From Bacteroidales bacterium (GTDB lineage: Bacteria; Bacteroidota; Bacteroidia; Bacteroidales; UBA932), in assembly GCA_017451395.1 (NCBI GenBank), contig JAFSPR010000083.1, forward strand, positions 1 to 33,246: a stretch of 33,246 bases of DNA, given 5' to 3'. Shown here piece after piece: positions 16,752 through 27,700 of this stretch. Under the pieces are notes generated by a model that was not told the DNA's origin, ran no database searches, and saw only the letters and a program-made list of their open reading frames with translations. A program made the position numbers and the translations under genes. Every line of letters starts with the position of its first letter. Within the stretch, counting starts at the first letter, position 1.

Positions 16752-17410
16752 TTTTTAGTGAAGATGCGGTCTATGAGAGGGTCCGTAAACCTCATGCAGA
16801 TGCCTGTGAGTATGGCAAGGATGAGGGTGCCCTCACGGATGACAACTGTGTGGCCGTTGCCGTCCAGGAGCCCGAACACAATGAATGAGAACGCGGCCGT
16901 AAAGGCAACCATCACTATGTCAAAGATCACTTTCACCCTGCTGAAAGGGCTCTTTGTAACTTCCGACAGCACCGCCACAAGTTTGTCACCGGCAAGGATC
17001 CAGCCGTCTCCAACAACCTCCAGTTTGATGCCGATAGCAGTGATCACTACCGCTCCAAGGCTCAGAAGGATCTGGACCACGTAGTTTGTGGAGGGAGCAT
17101 CTATGGCATTGAAAAGCCAGATAGAGGCGTCGCACATATAGCCAAACACAAAGGCCGCAGGGATCTGCATCAGGTAGCGCAGTTGGAACTTCTTCCCAAG
17201 CAGGGCCCACTGCGTAAGGATGAACACAATGTGCATCATCCAGGTGAATGTGCCGATGGAAATGGCTCCCCACTTCAATGAAAGGATGGTAGGAGGGCAG
17301 GAAGGAGGGGCGATCCCCAGGTTGCTCTTTATGGAAATACCCACACCAAGGGCCACTAGGACGAGGCCCAGCGTGGATATGCTGTATCTTCTTAGAATGT
17401 CTGAACTCAT
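16748..17410 (-). CDS. YczE/YyaS/YitT-family membrane protein
   Basis: A 220-residue integral membrane protein with about six hydrophobic segments. The opening (STLGLVLVALGVGISIKSNLGIAPPSCPP) matches the start typical of YczE/DUF6198-like proteins, often suggested to be transporters or regulators but without an established biochemical role. The ATG at 17410 is preferred over a TTG at 17443. A TAnnTTTG box lies only 8 nt upstream, so the mRNA would be nearly leaderless. It is the first gene of a two-gene unit with the BASS transporter (4-nt overlap). Confidence 0.78.
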   Translation of the reverse strand: MSSDILRRYSISTLGLVLVALGVGISIKSNLGIAPPSCPPTILSLKWGAISIGTFTWMMHIVFILTQWALLGKKFQLRYLMQIPAAFVFGYMCDASIWLFNAIDAPSTNYVVQILLSLGAVVITAIGIKLEVVGDGWILAGDKLVAVLSEVTKSPFSRVKVIFDIVMVAFTAAFSFIVFGLLDGNGHTVVIREGTLILAILTGICMRFTDPLIDRIFTKK

Positions 17411-17418
17411 AACAGGTA

Positions 17419-17426
17419 CAAAGGTA
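17419..17426 (-). promoter_or_regulatory. -7 promoter box close to the YczE-like start
   Basis: The - strand reads TACCTTTG, 8 nt before the ATG at 17410. The short gap places the predicted transcription start only a few bases from the start codon. Confidence 0.5.
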
Positions 17427-17449
17427 CGAAAAAAAACGGACAAGGAAGC

Positions 17450-17571
17450 CGGTGGAGGTTAAGTGATTGAGCTACAACGTGTTGCACGATCATTTGGGAT
17501 TACCGGTAATCCCAAAGAACTCTGTAAACGACTGTAAACCAGCATATTAGGCCCCACCGCATCGGCATTAC
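17450..17571. repeat. Palindromic repeat element, copy B (inverted relative to A)
   Basis: The reverse complement of copy A aligns along ~122 bp, including the exact 24-bp palindrome (17493-17516), the flanking GAACTCTGTAAA, and the end ACCGCATCGGCATTAC. The left terminal arm of A is only partly kept. It occupies the space between the diverging YczE-like and porin genes. Confidence 0.85.
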
Positions 17572-17618
17572 AAGAGAGGGGAGGGGGCGAAGGGGTTGGG
17601 AAAGTTGTGAAAATACGT

Positions 17619-17626
17619 TATATTTG
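17619..17626 (+). promoter_or_regulatory. -7 promoter box for the putative porin
   Basis: TATATTTG lies 6 nt before the ATG at 17633, with a TTG about 20 nt further upstream as a possible -33 element. The spacing predicts a near-leaderless transcript. Confidence 0.65.
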
Positions 17627-17632
17627 TAGGCT

Positions 17633-20479
17633 ATGTCTAAGATAGGGAACATACTGCTGCCAATAGCCGTGGCCGGTCTGGTTGCGGCCCAGACGGTGGG
17701 CGTGGAGGTGAACCGCGCCGCCCGCCTGCACAGGTGGTTCCCCGTGGCCGTGAAGGATACGGTGAAGGCCGATTCATCAGCCGCCAAGGCCGTAGAGGCT
17801 AAGAAAGCGCCAGATAGCCTTGTGGCGGCCGCAGACAGCGTGATTGCCACCGCAGACAGCGCCGCAACTGCCACCGCAGACAGCGCCGCTGCCGTCCTTC
17901 AGCATAAGCGTGACTCTATCCAGGCCCTTATTGACAGCCTGAAAGCCAAGGCCGATACCGCCAGGATGGACTCCCTCTACAATGTCCTCCTGCAGATGGA
18001 TTCATCGGCAAGGAGCCCCCTTGACAGTCTGGCCGATGAAGAGGATTTCGACCTATTCGGCATCCCCCAGGAGGACACTATGCCAAAGGTCTATGCCCGT
18101 GACACTATGAAAGTCCCGGACAGCCTGAAACTTACTGACCCCTTCCTCTATGAGTGGTACGTTGCCGTAAAGGACTCCTTCACACACAGGCTTGTTGTGG
18201 ATTCCCTGAAGGCCGAAGGAGACTCCCTCCTCTGGCCCCGCATCGATTCCCTCTATCTTGACGATTCCACCCGTACCGCCAAGGAGAAGTTCGAAAGGTG
18301 GTACGCCGGCCTTACCAAGGCGGAGCGCAAGCGCTATGACTACGAGCAGAAACTCCCCATCCTCCTTCACAGGCAGGATTCCATCCTAAAGCACAAGGAC
18401 AGCATCAAGCGCGTCAAGGACAGCATCCGCCAGAGCACTCCCAGGGTACTTGAGACGGCCTTCCTCCCGGACAGCCTTTTTTTCAAGCGCCTCATATCCT
18501 GGAGGCGTGACCGTAACTACAACGGCATAGAGTACAAGGAGTGGGACACCACCGCCAACTACCGTTTCTACGACTACCCCCATATGAGGGAGGACGTAGG
18601 CGCCACCTGGCTTGGTTTCACGGGCTCCGCCGTCCAGACCTTCAACTTCTTCAGAAGGGGCCGGGAACTCACCACCAGTTACTATGAGCCGATGGAAACC
18701 TGGACTTACACGGCCGACAACATCCCCTTCTTCAACACCAAGACCCCTTACACGGAGTGGGAATACTACGGATCCCTCTTCTCCAGCGGCACGGAGGCCA
18801 ACGACGCCTTCCGCATATTCACAACACAGAACATCCTCCCGCAACTGAACCTGTCCCTGGAGATGAAGCGTTACGGCGGCGCAGGTAACCTCAAGAACGA
18901 GGAAACCGACAACCGCACCTACTTTGTCACCGCCAACTGGCTTGGCAAGAAGTGGCTGGCCCACGCCGGATTCATCTCCAACAGCATAACCCGCCAGGAA
19001 AGCGGCGGCGTAATTGACAATTTCTGGATCAGGGATACCACGGTGCAGGTAAGGGAAGTGGAAGTGAACCTGCCGTCGGCCACAAACCGATACAGGAAAA
19101 CCACGGTGTTCTTTGACCAGAACTACCGCATCCCCTTTGAGTTCATAGAGAAACTCAGGCACCGCAAGGACACCGCCTGCGTGCCTTCGGATACCCTCAA
19201 CACCAACACCACAACCGCTTTCATCGGCACCGGAACAGAGTGGACCACATACAGCAAGAAGTACGTGGACAACACCTCCCAGTCCCTGGCGGAATTCTAC
19301 GACGAAACCTTCTACATAAATCCCACCAAGAGCACGGACTCCCTTCGCACGATGCGTCTTGACAACCGCATCATATTCCGTCTCCAGCCGTGGAAGGAGG
19401 ATGCCATAGTATCCAAGATAGAAGGCGGCATAGGGGACCGTCTCCAGACTTTCTACCTAAGGCAGCCCGGATACTCCCTCATAAAGCCCGTCAACACTGT
19501 GTGGAACACTATCTACGTATATGCTGGGACTGAGGGCAGGCTGAGCAAGTACCTTGAATGGGACGCCACCGGAAGGTATCATCTAACGGGGGTAGAGGCC
19601 AACGACTTCAGCCTTGGCGGCCGCATCAAACTGAACGTGTTCCCCTTCAGGCGGCATCCTTCCAGTCCTATGTCCCTGGAGGCTTCCGTGGAGACTTCCC
19701 TGAAGGCCCCTGACTTCTACCAGCAGCACTTCTACTCCAACCACTATATGTGGGAAAACAGTTTCCAGAAGGTATCCACAACCAAACTTCACGCCACCTT
19801 CAGCGTCCCGCGCTGGGACCTCAAGGCCGAGGCCGGTTATGCCCTCCTGGCAAATAACGTCTACTACGACACAACCGGAATAGCGCGGCAGAACACAGTC
19901 CCGATGAGCGTCCTTACGGTGGCCCTCACCAAGAACTTCGCGTTCGGCCCCGTCCATCTTGACAACCAGGCCCTGCTGCAACTCTCCTCCAACCAGAACG
20001 TCCTGCCGCTGCCCACCCTGGCCCTCAACCTCAGGTGGTATCTGCAGTTCAACATTGTGGATCCCAAGGTTATGAAACTGCAGGCCGGCATTAACCTCAG
20101 GTACAATACCCTGTGGTACGCCCCTTCGTACAACCCCGTTGCCGGTGTGTTTATGAATCAGAACCAGCAACTCTACGGCAACGCCCCCATATTCGATCCC
20201 TTCATAAACCTCCAGTGGAAGAAAGCCTGCATATTCATAAAGTTTGAGAATATGGGCAAGGGCTGGCCGCTGGACAAGCACGAATACTTCAGCGCCCACC
20301 ACTATATCAACCCTCCCGCAGTGTTCAAATTCGGCATTTCCTGGCCGTTCTACCCGCCTCTCGGGAAGGTCAAGACCCTCAGCGAAAGGGCCGGCGCCGG
20401 AATGGGCGGCGGCGGTGGCGGCGGTCTTGGCGGCGGTCTCGGCGGCGGCCTTGGCGGTATGCTGAGGGGTGGCCGATAA
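17633..20479 (+). CDS. Putative porin, large outer-membrane beta-barrel protein
   Basis: A 948-residue protein of the Bacteroidota 'putative porin' type, with a hydrophobic N-terminus (ILLPIAVAGLVAAQTVG) acting as a signal. Residues ~40-85 are an Ala/Asp/Ser low-complexity region with repeated ADS units, and DS pairs recur to about residue 250, suggesting a helical or extended periplasmic part. From ~300 on, alternating aromatic strands (e.g. TAFIGTGTEWTTYSKKY, YSLIKPVNTVWNTIYVYAG) are consistent with a barrel. Oddly, after the last strand (FKFGISWPFYPPLG) the chain continues into a Gly-rich tail of about 26 residues, including a run of seven Gly. It is 3 nt before the lytic transglycosylase gene. 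Substrate unknown. Confidence 0.8.
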   Translation: MSKIGNILLPIAVAGLVAAQTVGVEVNRAARLHRWFPVAVKDTVKADSSAAKAVEAKKAPDSLVAAADSVIATADSAATATADSAAAVLQHKRDSIQALIDSLKAKADTARMDSLYNVLLQMDSSARSPLDSLADEEDFDLFGIPQEDTMPKVYARDTMKVPDSLKLTDPFLYEWYVAVKDSFTHRLVVDSLKAEGDSLLWPRIDSLYLDDSTRTAKEKFERWYAGLTKAERKRYDYEQKLPILLHRQDSILKHKDSIKRVKDSIRQSTPRVLETAFLPDSLFFKRLISWRRDRNYNGIEYKEWDTTANYRFYDYPHMREDVGATWLGFTGSAVQTFNFFRRGRELTTSYYEPMETWTYTADNIPFFNTKTPYTEWEYYGSLFSSGTEANDAFRIFTTQNILPQLNLSLEMKRYGGAGNLKNEETDNRTYFVTANWLGKKWLAHAGFISNSITRQESGGVIDNFWIRDTTVQVREVEVNLPSATNRYRKTTVFFDQNYRIPFEFIEKLRHRKDTACVPSDTLNTNTTTAFIGTGTEWTTYSKKYVDNTSQSLAEFYDETFYINPTKSTDSLRTMRLDNRIIFRLQPWKEDAIVSKIEGGIGDRLQTFYLRQPGYSLIKPVNTVWNTIYVYAGTEGRLSKYLEWDATGRYHLTGVEANDFSLGGRIKLNVFPFRRHPSSPMSLEASVETSLKAPDFYQQHFYSNHYMWENSFQKVSTTKLHATFSVPRWDLKAEAGYALLANNVYYDTTGIARQNTVPMSVLTVALTKNFAFGPVHLDNQALLQLSSNQNVLPLPTLALNLRWYLQFNIVDPKVMKLQAGINLRYNTLWYAPSYNPVAGVFMNQNQQLYGNAPIFDPFINLQWKKACIFIKFENMGKGWPLDKHEYFSAHHYINPPAVFKFGISWPFYPPLGKVKTLSERAGAGMGGGGGGGLGGGLGGGLGGMLRGGR

Positions 20480-20482
20480 CCT

Positions 20483-21073
20483 ATGAAAAACCGGACCCTG
20501 GCATACGCGGCGGCGTTCACGCTGCTTCTCCTTCTCATCCCGCAGAAAAGCAGGGTGCCCCGCGCCGAAACCCCTGAGGAAATAATGGCAAATGAGCGCT
20601 CCTCGGAATCCCTCAGCGCCTACGACAAGGTAATCAAAGCTACGGCCGATTCCCTGGGGATGGACTGGCACCTTATTGCAGCCGTGGTGTATCACGAGTC
20701 CCGTTTTCACAACGAGGCGCAGTCGGCCCGCGGAGCCGTGGGGCTTATGCAGGTACTCAGTTCCCGCTATTCGCAGGAATATCTCCTTGAGCCCGCCAAT
20801 AATCTCAGGGTGGGTTCACGCTACCTCAAGCGCCTCCAGAATATGTATTCCACAACGGCCGCAAATCCCACGGAAGCCCTGAAATTCGCCCTTGCGGCAT
20901 ATAACTTCGGGGAGGGGAAGGTTTGGCGCCTGATTAAGCAGGCGCAAGACGCCGGGGAGGATGCCAGCCGCTGGGACGTAGTTGCCTCTACGCAGCTTCC
21001 AAAAGGCCACCACACCGTCTCCTACGTGGAGAAGGTGCTGGACACTTATTCCTATTATTACCAGAGGTATTAG
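20483..21073 (+). CDS. Lytic transglycosylase (SLT domain)
   Basis: A periplasmic or membrane-anchored enzyme that cleaves peptidoglycan with formation of 1,6-anhydroMurNAc. A short N-terminal hydrophobic segment (AAAFTLLLLLIP) is followed by the goose-lysozyme-like SLT domain (~45-190): catalytic E72 in YHESRF, the ARGAVGLMQV motif, and ALAAYNFGEGKV. With 196 residues it is a minimal single-domain form resembling the catalytic half of MltF. It follows the porin gene by 3 nt, so the two are one operon; it may open peptidoglycan for barrel assembly, but that is speculation. The 114 nt after it, up to the convergent lipoprotein gene, show no recognisable terminator or gene. Confidence 0.9.
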   Translation: MKNRTLAYAAAFTLLLLLIPQKSRVPRAETPEEIMANERSSESLSAYDKVIKATADSLGMDWHLIAAVVYHESRFHNEAQSARGAVGLMQVLSSRYSQEYLLEPANNLRVGSRYLKRLQNMYSTTAANPTEALKFALAAYNFGEGKVWRLIKQAQDAGEDASRWDVVASTQLPKGHHTVSYVEKVLDTYSYYYQRY

Positions 21074-21187
21074 CGTATACAGCATTTGATTTTGCACGTG
21101 CTCTTTTACCGAAATACAGGCCATACGAAAACATTAATGCTGGTAGCCCTGATATGTGAATGATGAAATCACAAAACTTATGCGGCT

Positions 21188-21679
21188 TTACTCTGGATAT
21201 ACAATTCTCATCTGTTCTATCGCTCCACTGGGCGGATATGTGATGCGGTAGTCAAGTTTCTCCAAATCATCAATATCCAAAACGTACTCAAGTTCATACT
21301 TGTATTTTGTCCCCATATTCTGAATAAACTCTTCCCATCCGACTTCTTGAATCAGTTCATTATTCCAAACCTGAATTCGCAAACTATCTGGATATTCATA
21401 CTTTTTAATCCACTCCCACCCATTTTTAGTTGGGGAGTCAAAGATTAAAGACGAAGAAAGTTTCTTAACGAAAAAAAATGCAGTTTTATCTTGATAAACT
21501 CTATCCTCATGCTTTATTGGAGACCCAATAAGATTCGGGTCGGTATGAGAGAACCAGAGGTCCTCATATGAGTTATTAATGCACCCAATAGAGACTCTTC
21601 CAGAATAATCCATAATGCAAGATGAAAATAATAAGACAATCAAGAGACTTACTGACAAATGAATATTGCTTGAAATCAT
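21188..21679 (-). CDS. Small lipoprotein downstream of RHS protein, candidate immunity partner
   Basis: A 163-residue protein starting at 21679 with a lipoprotein signal ending in LFSSC (Cys21). An upstream in-frame start would overlap the RHS gene and hide the signal peptide. The body is soluble and AT-rich in codon use. The end (LDIDDLEKLDYRITYPP) resembles a motif I recall in small Bacteroidota proteins encoded beside RHS or effector genes; their function is not established to my knowledge. It begins 22 nt after the RHS stop on the same strand, the position where cognate immunity proteins of polymorphic toxins usually lie. Periplasmic location would suit a toxin acting there. Immunity is inference. 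Confidence 0.7.
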   Translation of the reverse strand: MISSNIHLSVSLLIVLLFSSCIMDYSGRVSIGCINNSYEDLWFSHTDPNLIGSPIKHEDRVYQDKTAFFFVKKLSSSLIFDSPTKNGWEWIKKYEYPDSLRIQVWNNELIQEVGWEEFIQNMGTKYKYELEYVLDIDDLEKLDYRITYPPSGAIEQMRIVYPE

Positions 21680-21701
21680 ATGCTTGAGATTTAGAAGTAT
21701 G

Positions 21702-24700
21702 TTAAAGAGGATATAAGCTCGCATAGGTTTTACCATGAAACGTATCACTGAGCCAATTAACACCATAATGAGTCCCGAAATAGGATGAGGCATTGTTGTT
21801 TGCACGAGTTTCAGTCCAATAGTAACTGTGAGCCCAGAGGTAACCAATCTTTTCGTCAGAAGAGGCACTTATTGCACTTGGGACCCCTATTGCGAGCAAA
21901 TACGCAGGACCAAATCTCTGACTGTCAATATAATGACCATATTCATGCATATAAAGCGGATTGTGAGTGGCGTATTCTTCAAAAGTGCCAGTTACTGCTC
22001 CCGTATCATTTATATTTAGGAAACTGCCGAATGATATTCCTGAGCCATCAGAATACTCTCTAGTGGCGTATGTAGCACCACCAAGATAATCCACCCTATC
22101 AACTGCCCCAACAGTGTTTCTGGCAGATGACCAGAAATAACCTAATGCTTGTTGTGGGGCTTCCCACGTGTGACGGAGAATACCTTCTCCAACCTGACCC
22201 CAGAATGACTTGTTTTCATCAAGGTAGAAGTTGCCTAGGAATATCTTGCCAGCGTTGGCCAGACCTTTACCTCCAACAAAACTAGTAATAGTAGCACCGG
22301 TTTTAGCTAAACCTGTCCCAATAGTCCCATACAGCAACGTTTTTCCTACTCCTCCCCAGAATCCGGACATGCCAGCTAAAGCCGTCATTCCCGAGACGCC
22401 TGCATAACCTAATGCACCTACGGCAAAACCTGCAAGTGAGCCCGTCATTAAATACTCTATCCACTTGCCGCTACTCAAATCCTCTCCGCGAATAGCATGT
22501 GCTGCGACATTACCTGCCCCAAAAACAGCGGCACTGAAACAGGCCACCCAGAATAGTGTAGTAAATGCAAACTCACCATTCGGATCCCGATACTTCAGCG
22601 GATTATTCAGCGCATAGCTGTACCGGTTGAAGTTCTGGGTGAAATCCGGGGCCTGGACATAAGGGTCAGGACTCAGGAAACGGCCCAGGAGAGGATCATA
22701 CAGCCTGGCGTTCATGTTTATGAGACCAAACCAGGTAAGGTGTTCGTGACCGGTGTAGCCACGGCCAAGGAAGAGCGCCGGCTCGGTTCCCGGAGTATAT
22801 ATGGCCTGTATGGCAGGGTTACGGAGCCGCCCCCAAGGGTCATAACTATATTCGGCCACAAGAGTTCCGCTGGTAGTGGCTATGTGGGTGACACTGCCAA
22901 GGTAATCACGTCCTATGTTATATGCCGTCCAGCTGCCGTTGTTCACCCGCTGATATACCATTGGTGCCGAATATGCGTCTCCACCGAGGTACAATCGTTC
23001 CTTTGTGCCGCTCGATGTGACATCACATTCATATTGGCCACCTATATAGTATCGGGTAAGCTCCTGCGTAAGGCCGTCGGTAATCTGCATCCTTACCCTG
23101 TCTCCTACAGCGTTATATGTGAAGGCCGCCGTTTTACTGCCCTCCTCCAGGAGTGACGGACGGTCAAGGCTGTTGTAACTTATATCCTGAGTTCTGGAGG
23201 GGACCAGACCGGAATATACAGGAGTATAGCTTGACACCTGATAAGGCTTTCCCGTATTTGCATAAGACATTGAACCTACGCTGGTCAAAGAAAGGATATT
23301 ACCGTTATTTGCATACTGGGCAACCCGAGTACCAAGTGTATCAAGCCTGTTCAAAACATCATACTTGAAGGACTCTGTCTTATTGTTTATAACATCCGTC
23401 CTTGAAGTCAGGTTCCCGTTGTTTACATTGATCTGGTATGTGAAGTTCTGGAGGCTTCCGCCAGCCATCTTCCTGTATGCGGGAAGCCCATATTCGGTGA
23501 AGCCGTATTGCCGGCTGGTTGACCCTGTGGTAATCTGAGTTGGTTGCCCAAGGTCATTCTCTGACACAAGGGTCCACACAGTTGTCCCGTCAGTGATAGA
23601 TGATCCTGTGTTACAACCATTGGCATAAGAGTATGTCTCCGTGGTAATGTCTCCATCATGGGTGGTATACTTTACCGTGGATAGATTGCCCCAGCTTCCA
23701 TAGGTGTACGTCTTCTTCAGCCATTTGCCGTCAGGGACTATTTCCTTTACTGTGGAAACGCGGTCGTTATAATCATATGTATATTCCGTTCCCGTGCCGT
23801 TGGTGGACTGCTCACTTGAAAGTAAGCCGTAGGTGTTGTACGAATATGTTGTATTGAACTCCCCGGGGCGCACGACCGACGTTGTCCTTCCGTACTTGTC
23901 CCAACTGGTAGTAATGCTGCCATTGGGGCCCGTGTGCGTCTGCTCGTGAGAGCCATCGGCATTCCACACGTAGGCTTCAGTCCGTGTTCCGGCACTGGGG
24001 TCTGTGATTCCTGTCCTCCGGCCATAGCCGTCATAAGTGAAAGTGGTCTCTACGTTCCCGGGGGCTGTCACTTTGGATGGCTGGCCATCGTCCCGGAGGG
24101 TGTATGTGATTGTACCTCCGTCATCCAGCACGCTCACTACATTGCCGCTTGGATCCTTGGTGCTTACGGAAACGATTCCGTCCTTTACGGTTGTTACGCT
24201 GGTGCCGCTGTAGGACCATGTAGTCTCCTTACCTGAAGGTTCCAGTATCTTTATGGGGAGGTCATAGTTGTCATAAGTGTACGTATTCCAATAAGCGGGT
24301 TCAGCTTCCCGGAAAGGAAGTGAGGTTTGGCTTACCTGCCCGTAGCGGTTATATTTAGTGTCTGTGTACTGCCACTGGGCATCGAAGCGCTTATTACCGC
24401 TTCGCACTTCACGGTCCAGAGCATCATAATGAGTAATGGAAGAAGGACCGCCATACGCCTCTGTCTTTGTAACTGTATATACCCCAGTTCCGCCCCAGGC
24501 ATAGGTGGTATATTCAACGGAACCATCTATACGCCTTACGGTTATTACTCTTCCCCAAGGGTCATAGGAGTAATATGTATTCCTGCCACGGTAATCATCC
24601 ACGCGCCCGGGCTTTCCAAACTTGTTATAATTCACATAGTGGGTTGTATGCCCAAGGGCGTCGGTATCAGTGAGCATATATCGGCCATTAGCATCATAAG

Positions 24701-27700
24701 TATATGTATGGCCGATGAACTCCGTGGCATCATACGAGGCGCTCTTTTCCGTGAGGACGTTGCCGTGGCTGTCATAGGTCCAGCGGGTCTCGCCTGCAAG
24801 GAGAGTGGAATCCGAAATCTCATACTGAGGGTTAGTCGGGACGCATTTACTTAAGCCCGTATATGATTTGCGGGTAAGAGGGTGGAAGTTGGCGTCATAC
24901 GTTGTGAGCACCTTGTTCTTCCACTGGCGGTAAAGCTGACCGTCAAGGTCTAGCCACGTGAATTCATTGGTAACACTGCCAAGAACATACTTGGTGGACG
25001 TATTACTGTGTTGGTAGCTGTATGTACGTCTTTCGCGCTGGGAATTGTTTTGGCCGGAGAAGTGCTTCTCTTCGAGTATTTCCGTCGGGTAATCCCAGCT
25101 GTCATAATAGTAGTTTGTTCCTGAGATTACTCCCGTAAGATCATCAGATGTGACACTTTGGGAAAGTCGTGGGTTGAGTTTTCCGTATGTGGTGCTGTGG
25201 TCGCTCCAAGTATTTGTAAGGGTATAATAGGTCTCGGAGGTGCTACCGGTAATCTTTTTGCGCTCAACCTTTGTCAGAACACCCATCTTCTCAGCATCGT
25301 AGTATGAATCAGCGACGTCGTGGATGACGTTTTGCTGCGCCACGTTTACCATAACCCGCTTGCGTATTTTTGAGAAGCCGCAGAAACCGAGGCCACGCTT
25401 ATGTGCTACACCGTTGTAGTACTCGTATTGATTGACATCGTAAAAAGAGGATGCTGAACTAGACAAGTACGAATATTCACTTGAAAGAACATATATCGGT
25501 AATGTCTGGAAGGCGTAACCCTGGGAGTTGTTGACCGTGAGTGAGGTGTCGGTCCACGTTGGGGCATTGGTTGGAAGATATGTGTAACTGCTCCTGAGCC
25601 GCTTCCCATAACTGTCCACGGCCATGGTTATGTGGCGGGATGCACTGGTTATGCCCTGGTAGGAGTAGTTATAGACGGTGCGTCCATCAAACTTAATAAA
25701 AGCACTTGGACGGTTATATGCAGAAACATTCACCGGGACTATTCCCTTGGCATTCTTTACGTTATTAGGTGATTCTTGGTAAAAACTAAAGGAATAACCG
25801 TTAAGGTTCACTCGGCAGCCAAGCGTGGCGGTGGTGTCAGATGTTTCATTGATTGTCACCATGTCGGCCATACCGTCACGGTTCACGTCTATGAACACCG
25901 CGTTGGTAAAAGATGACGAGGGATTGAGACCCACTAAACCTACAGTGAAAGAGTTTCCGTTATAATAGTATACTTCCCATGAATATGAAGCGTTTGAAGA
26001 GGGTGTCCTAATAATATCTATATATCCGTCGCCATTAATGTCAGCGAAATAACACGGACGAAATCTGGAACATAGAATAGTATAGGTGAGATCAGGGAGC
26101 GTCTTCTCTAAAGCAAAGTGGCCGTTGTCCAGAAGTCGATAAATTCTTAATCCATTACTGTCTGCATGACACAGTTCTGTGCGACCGTCATTATCAATAT
26201 CATTTACAATAAGGCATTTATCCCAATCATAAGGTGAATCTGGATCCCCGCTTTGCGGGAGATAAAACAGGTACTCATCAGAAAGAACTGTCTGAGATTC
26301 ATAGTCAATTATTGCCGCATAACAAGTTTGATCTCGTCCATAGTCCGCTGCGATATCTTTACTTGGCGCTATTGCCAGTAAATCACACTTACCGTCTCCA
26401 TTAAAATCGCCCCAATAGTATTTACGATTGTATGGGGAATGGTCGCTATGAACTCCATTTAAACTGACGATAAAACTATTTATCCACATCGGATAGCCAT
26501 CATCATTGCATTTATATGTCGTGATACTTACTCTGGTTTTATCCCCAAATACTCCTTCCAACAGATTGATTTTAACAATCTCATCAGCGCCATCTCCATC
26601 AACATCTACCGCGTCTATTGACTGAAAGCCTTTTTCAAACACCAAACTTAAATTGAATTGTAAGTTATTTTCCAGTCTGGGAATAAAGATAATCTGTTTG
26701 TCTTCAGGCGCGAACGGGCCATATCTCCAAATATTATAATCAGAATCCCATACTCTCTCATACGTTGGATATCCGGGATAAATCAATATGCCGTCACGGA
26801 AATCTCCCGACGTGAATTTTCCACGTTTATACAAAATAGGCAATATCGCAGAAAAATACGTTGCGGGGAGCGTAATGCTTTGGTTGTCTTTCTTGAGATA
26901 TTGGGATGTAGGAACACTAGCGTACGTGAACTCCACCGGCGGGAGTGACGCCGACCCGGAGGTGCGGTCAATATGGTTCAGAAGCCATAGAGGACCGGAT
27001 TGTTGGTATGAGAAGTTGTAAGTGTAAAGGACCTCGCCGTCAGAACGGGATTCGATAGAGGTGAGACGATAGCCGTTTCCATACTCTACACCAGCATAAT
27101 AACGTAGTGGCGCATCTATCCAGCTATCGTAATTGAATACAATCTCACCACTGTAATTATCGGAGTCGTCATATCCATAACGAATTGACAATATCCTATC
27201 ATATCCCGCTACTCCATCCAAATCATAATCAAAAACAATTTTGTTACCCTCAATATCATGTAGTTCAGTCAGATAATAATATGCGTGAGCATATTCACTT
27301 GTTGTTCCATGACCAAAAACCGCAGTTATTCCATTGGGGTATAACGCTCTAAAACGCCCTATTTTCCCATTAATGTATTCCTCTCTTACCAAAATGTGTC
27401 CCCGTGCCGATTCAAGAGGATAAGTTGTTTTTGTCTCAGGATGTTCATTGCGGACCAGCGGATTGCCATCCAAAGCAAACACCTTACCTGCAGAGGCATT
27501 AACATCGGCCGCCTTGATTTCTCCGTGATAGTATGTGTTCTTGTTTATGAGTTTGATACAAGAAATGCCTTGAATATCCCAGCCATAACCAGCCCAGCCT
27601 TCGGCCGACTGGCTGTTATATGCTAGGGAGATGTTTGGAACCAGTTTAAACCCTGCCGCCGTAGGGATGGGAAGATTATATGTGCGGGCGCCAGTAGGTG

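Noticed and set aside
21680-21868. Longer N-terminus of the small lipoprotein
   Set aside because: It would overlap the RHS coding end and bury a clear lipoprotein signal peptide starting at 21679.
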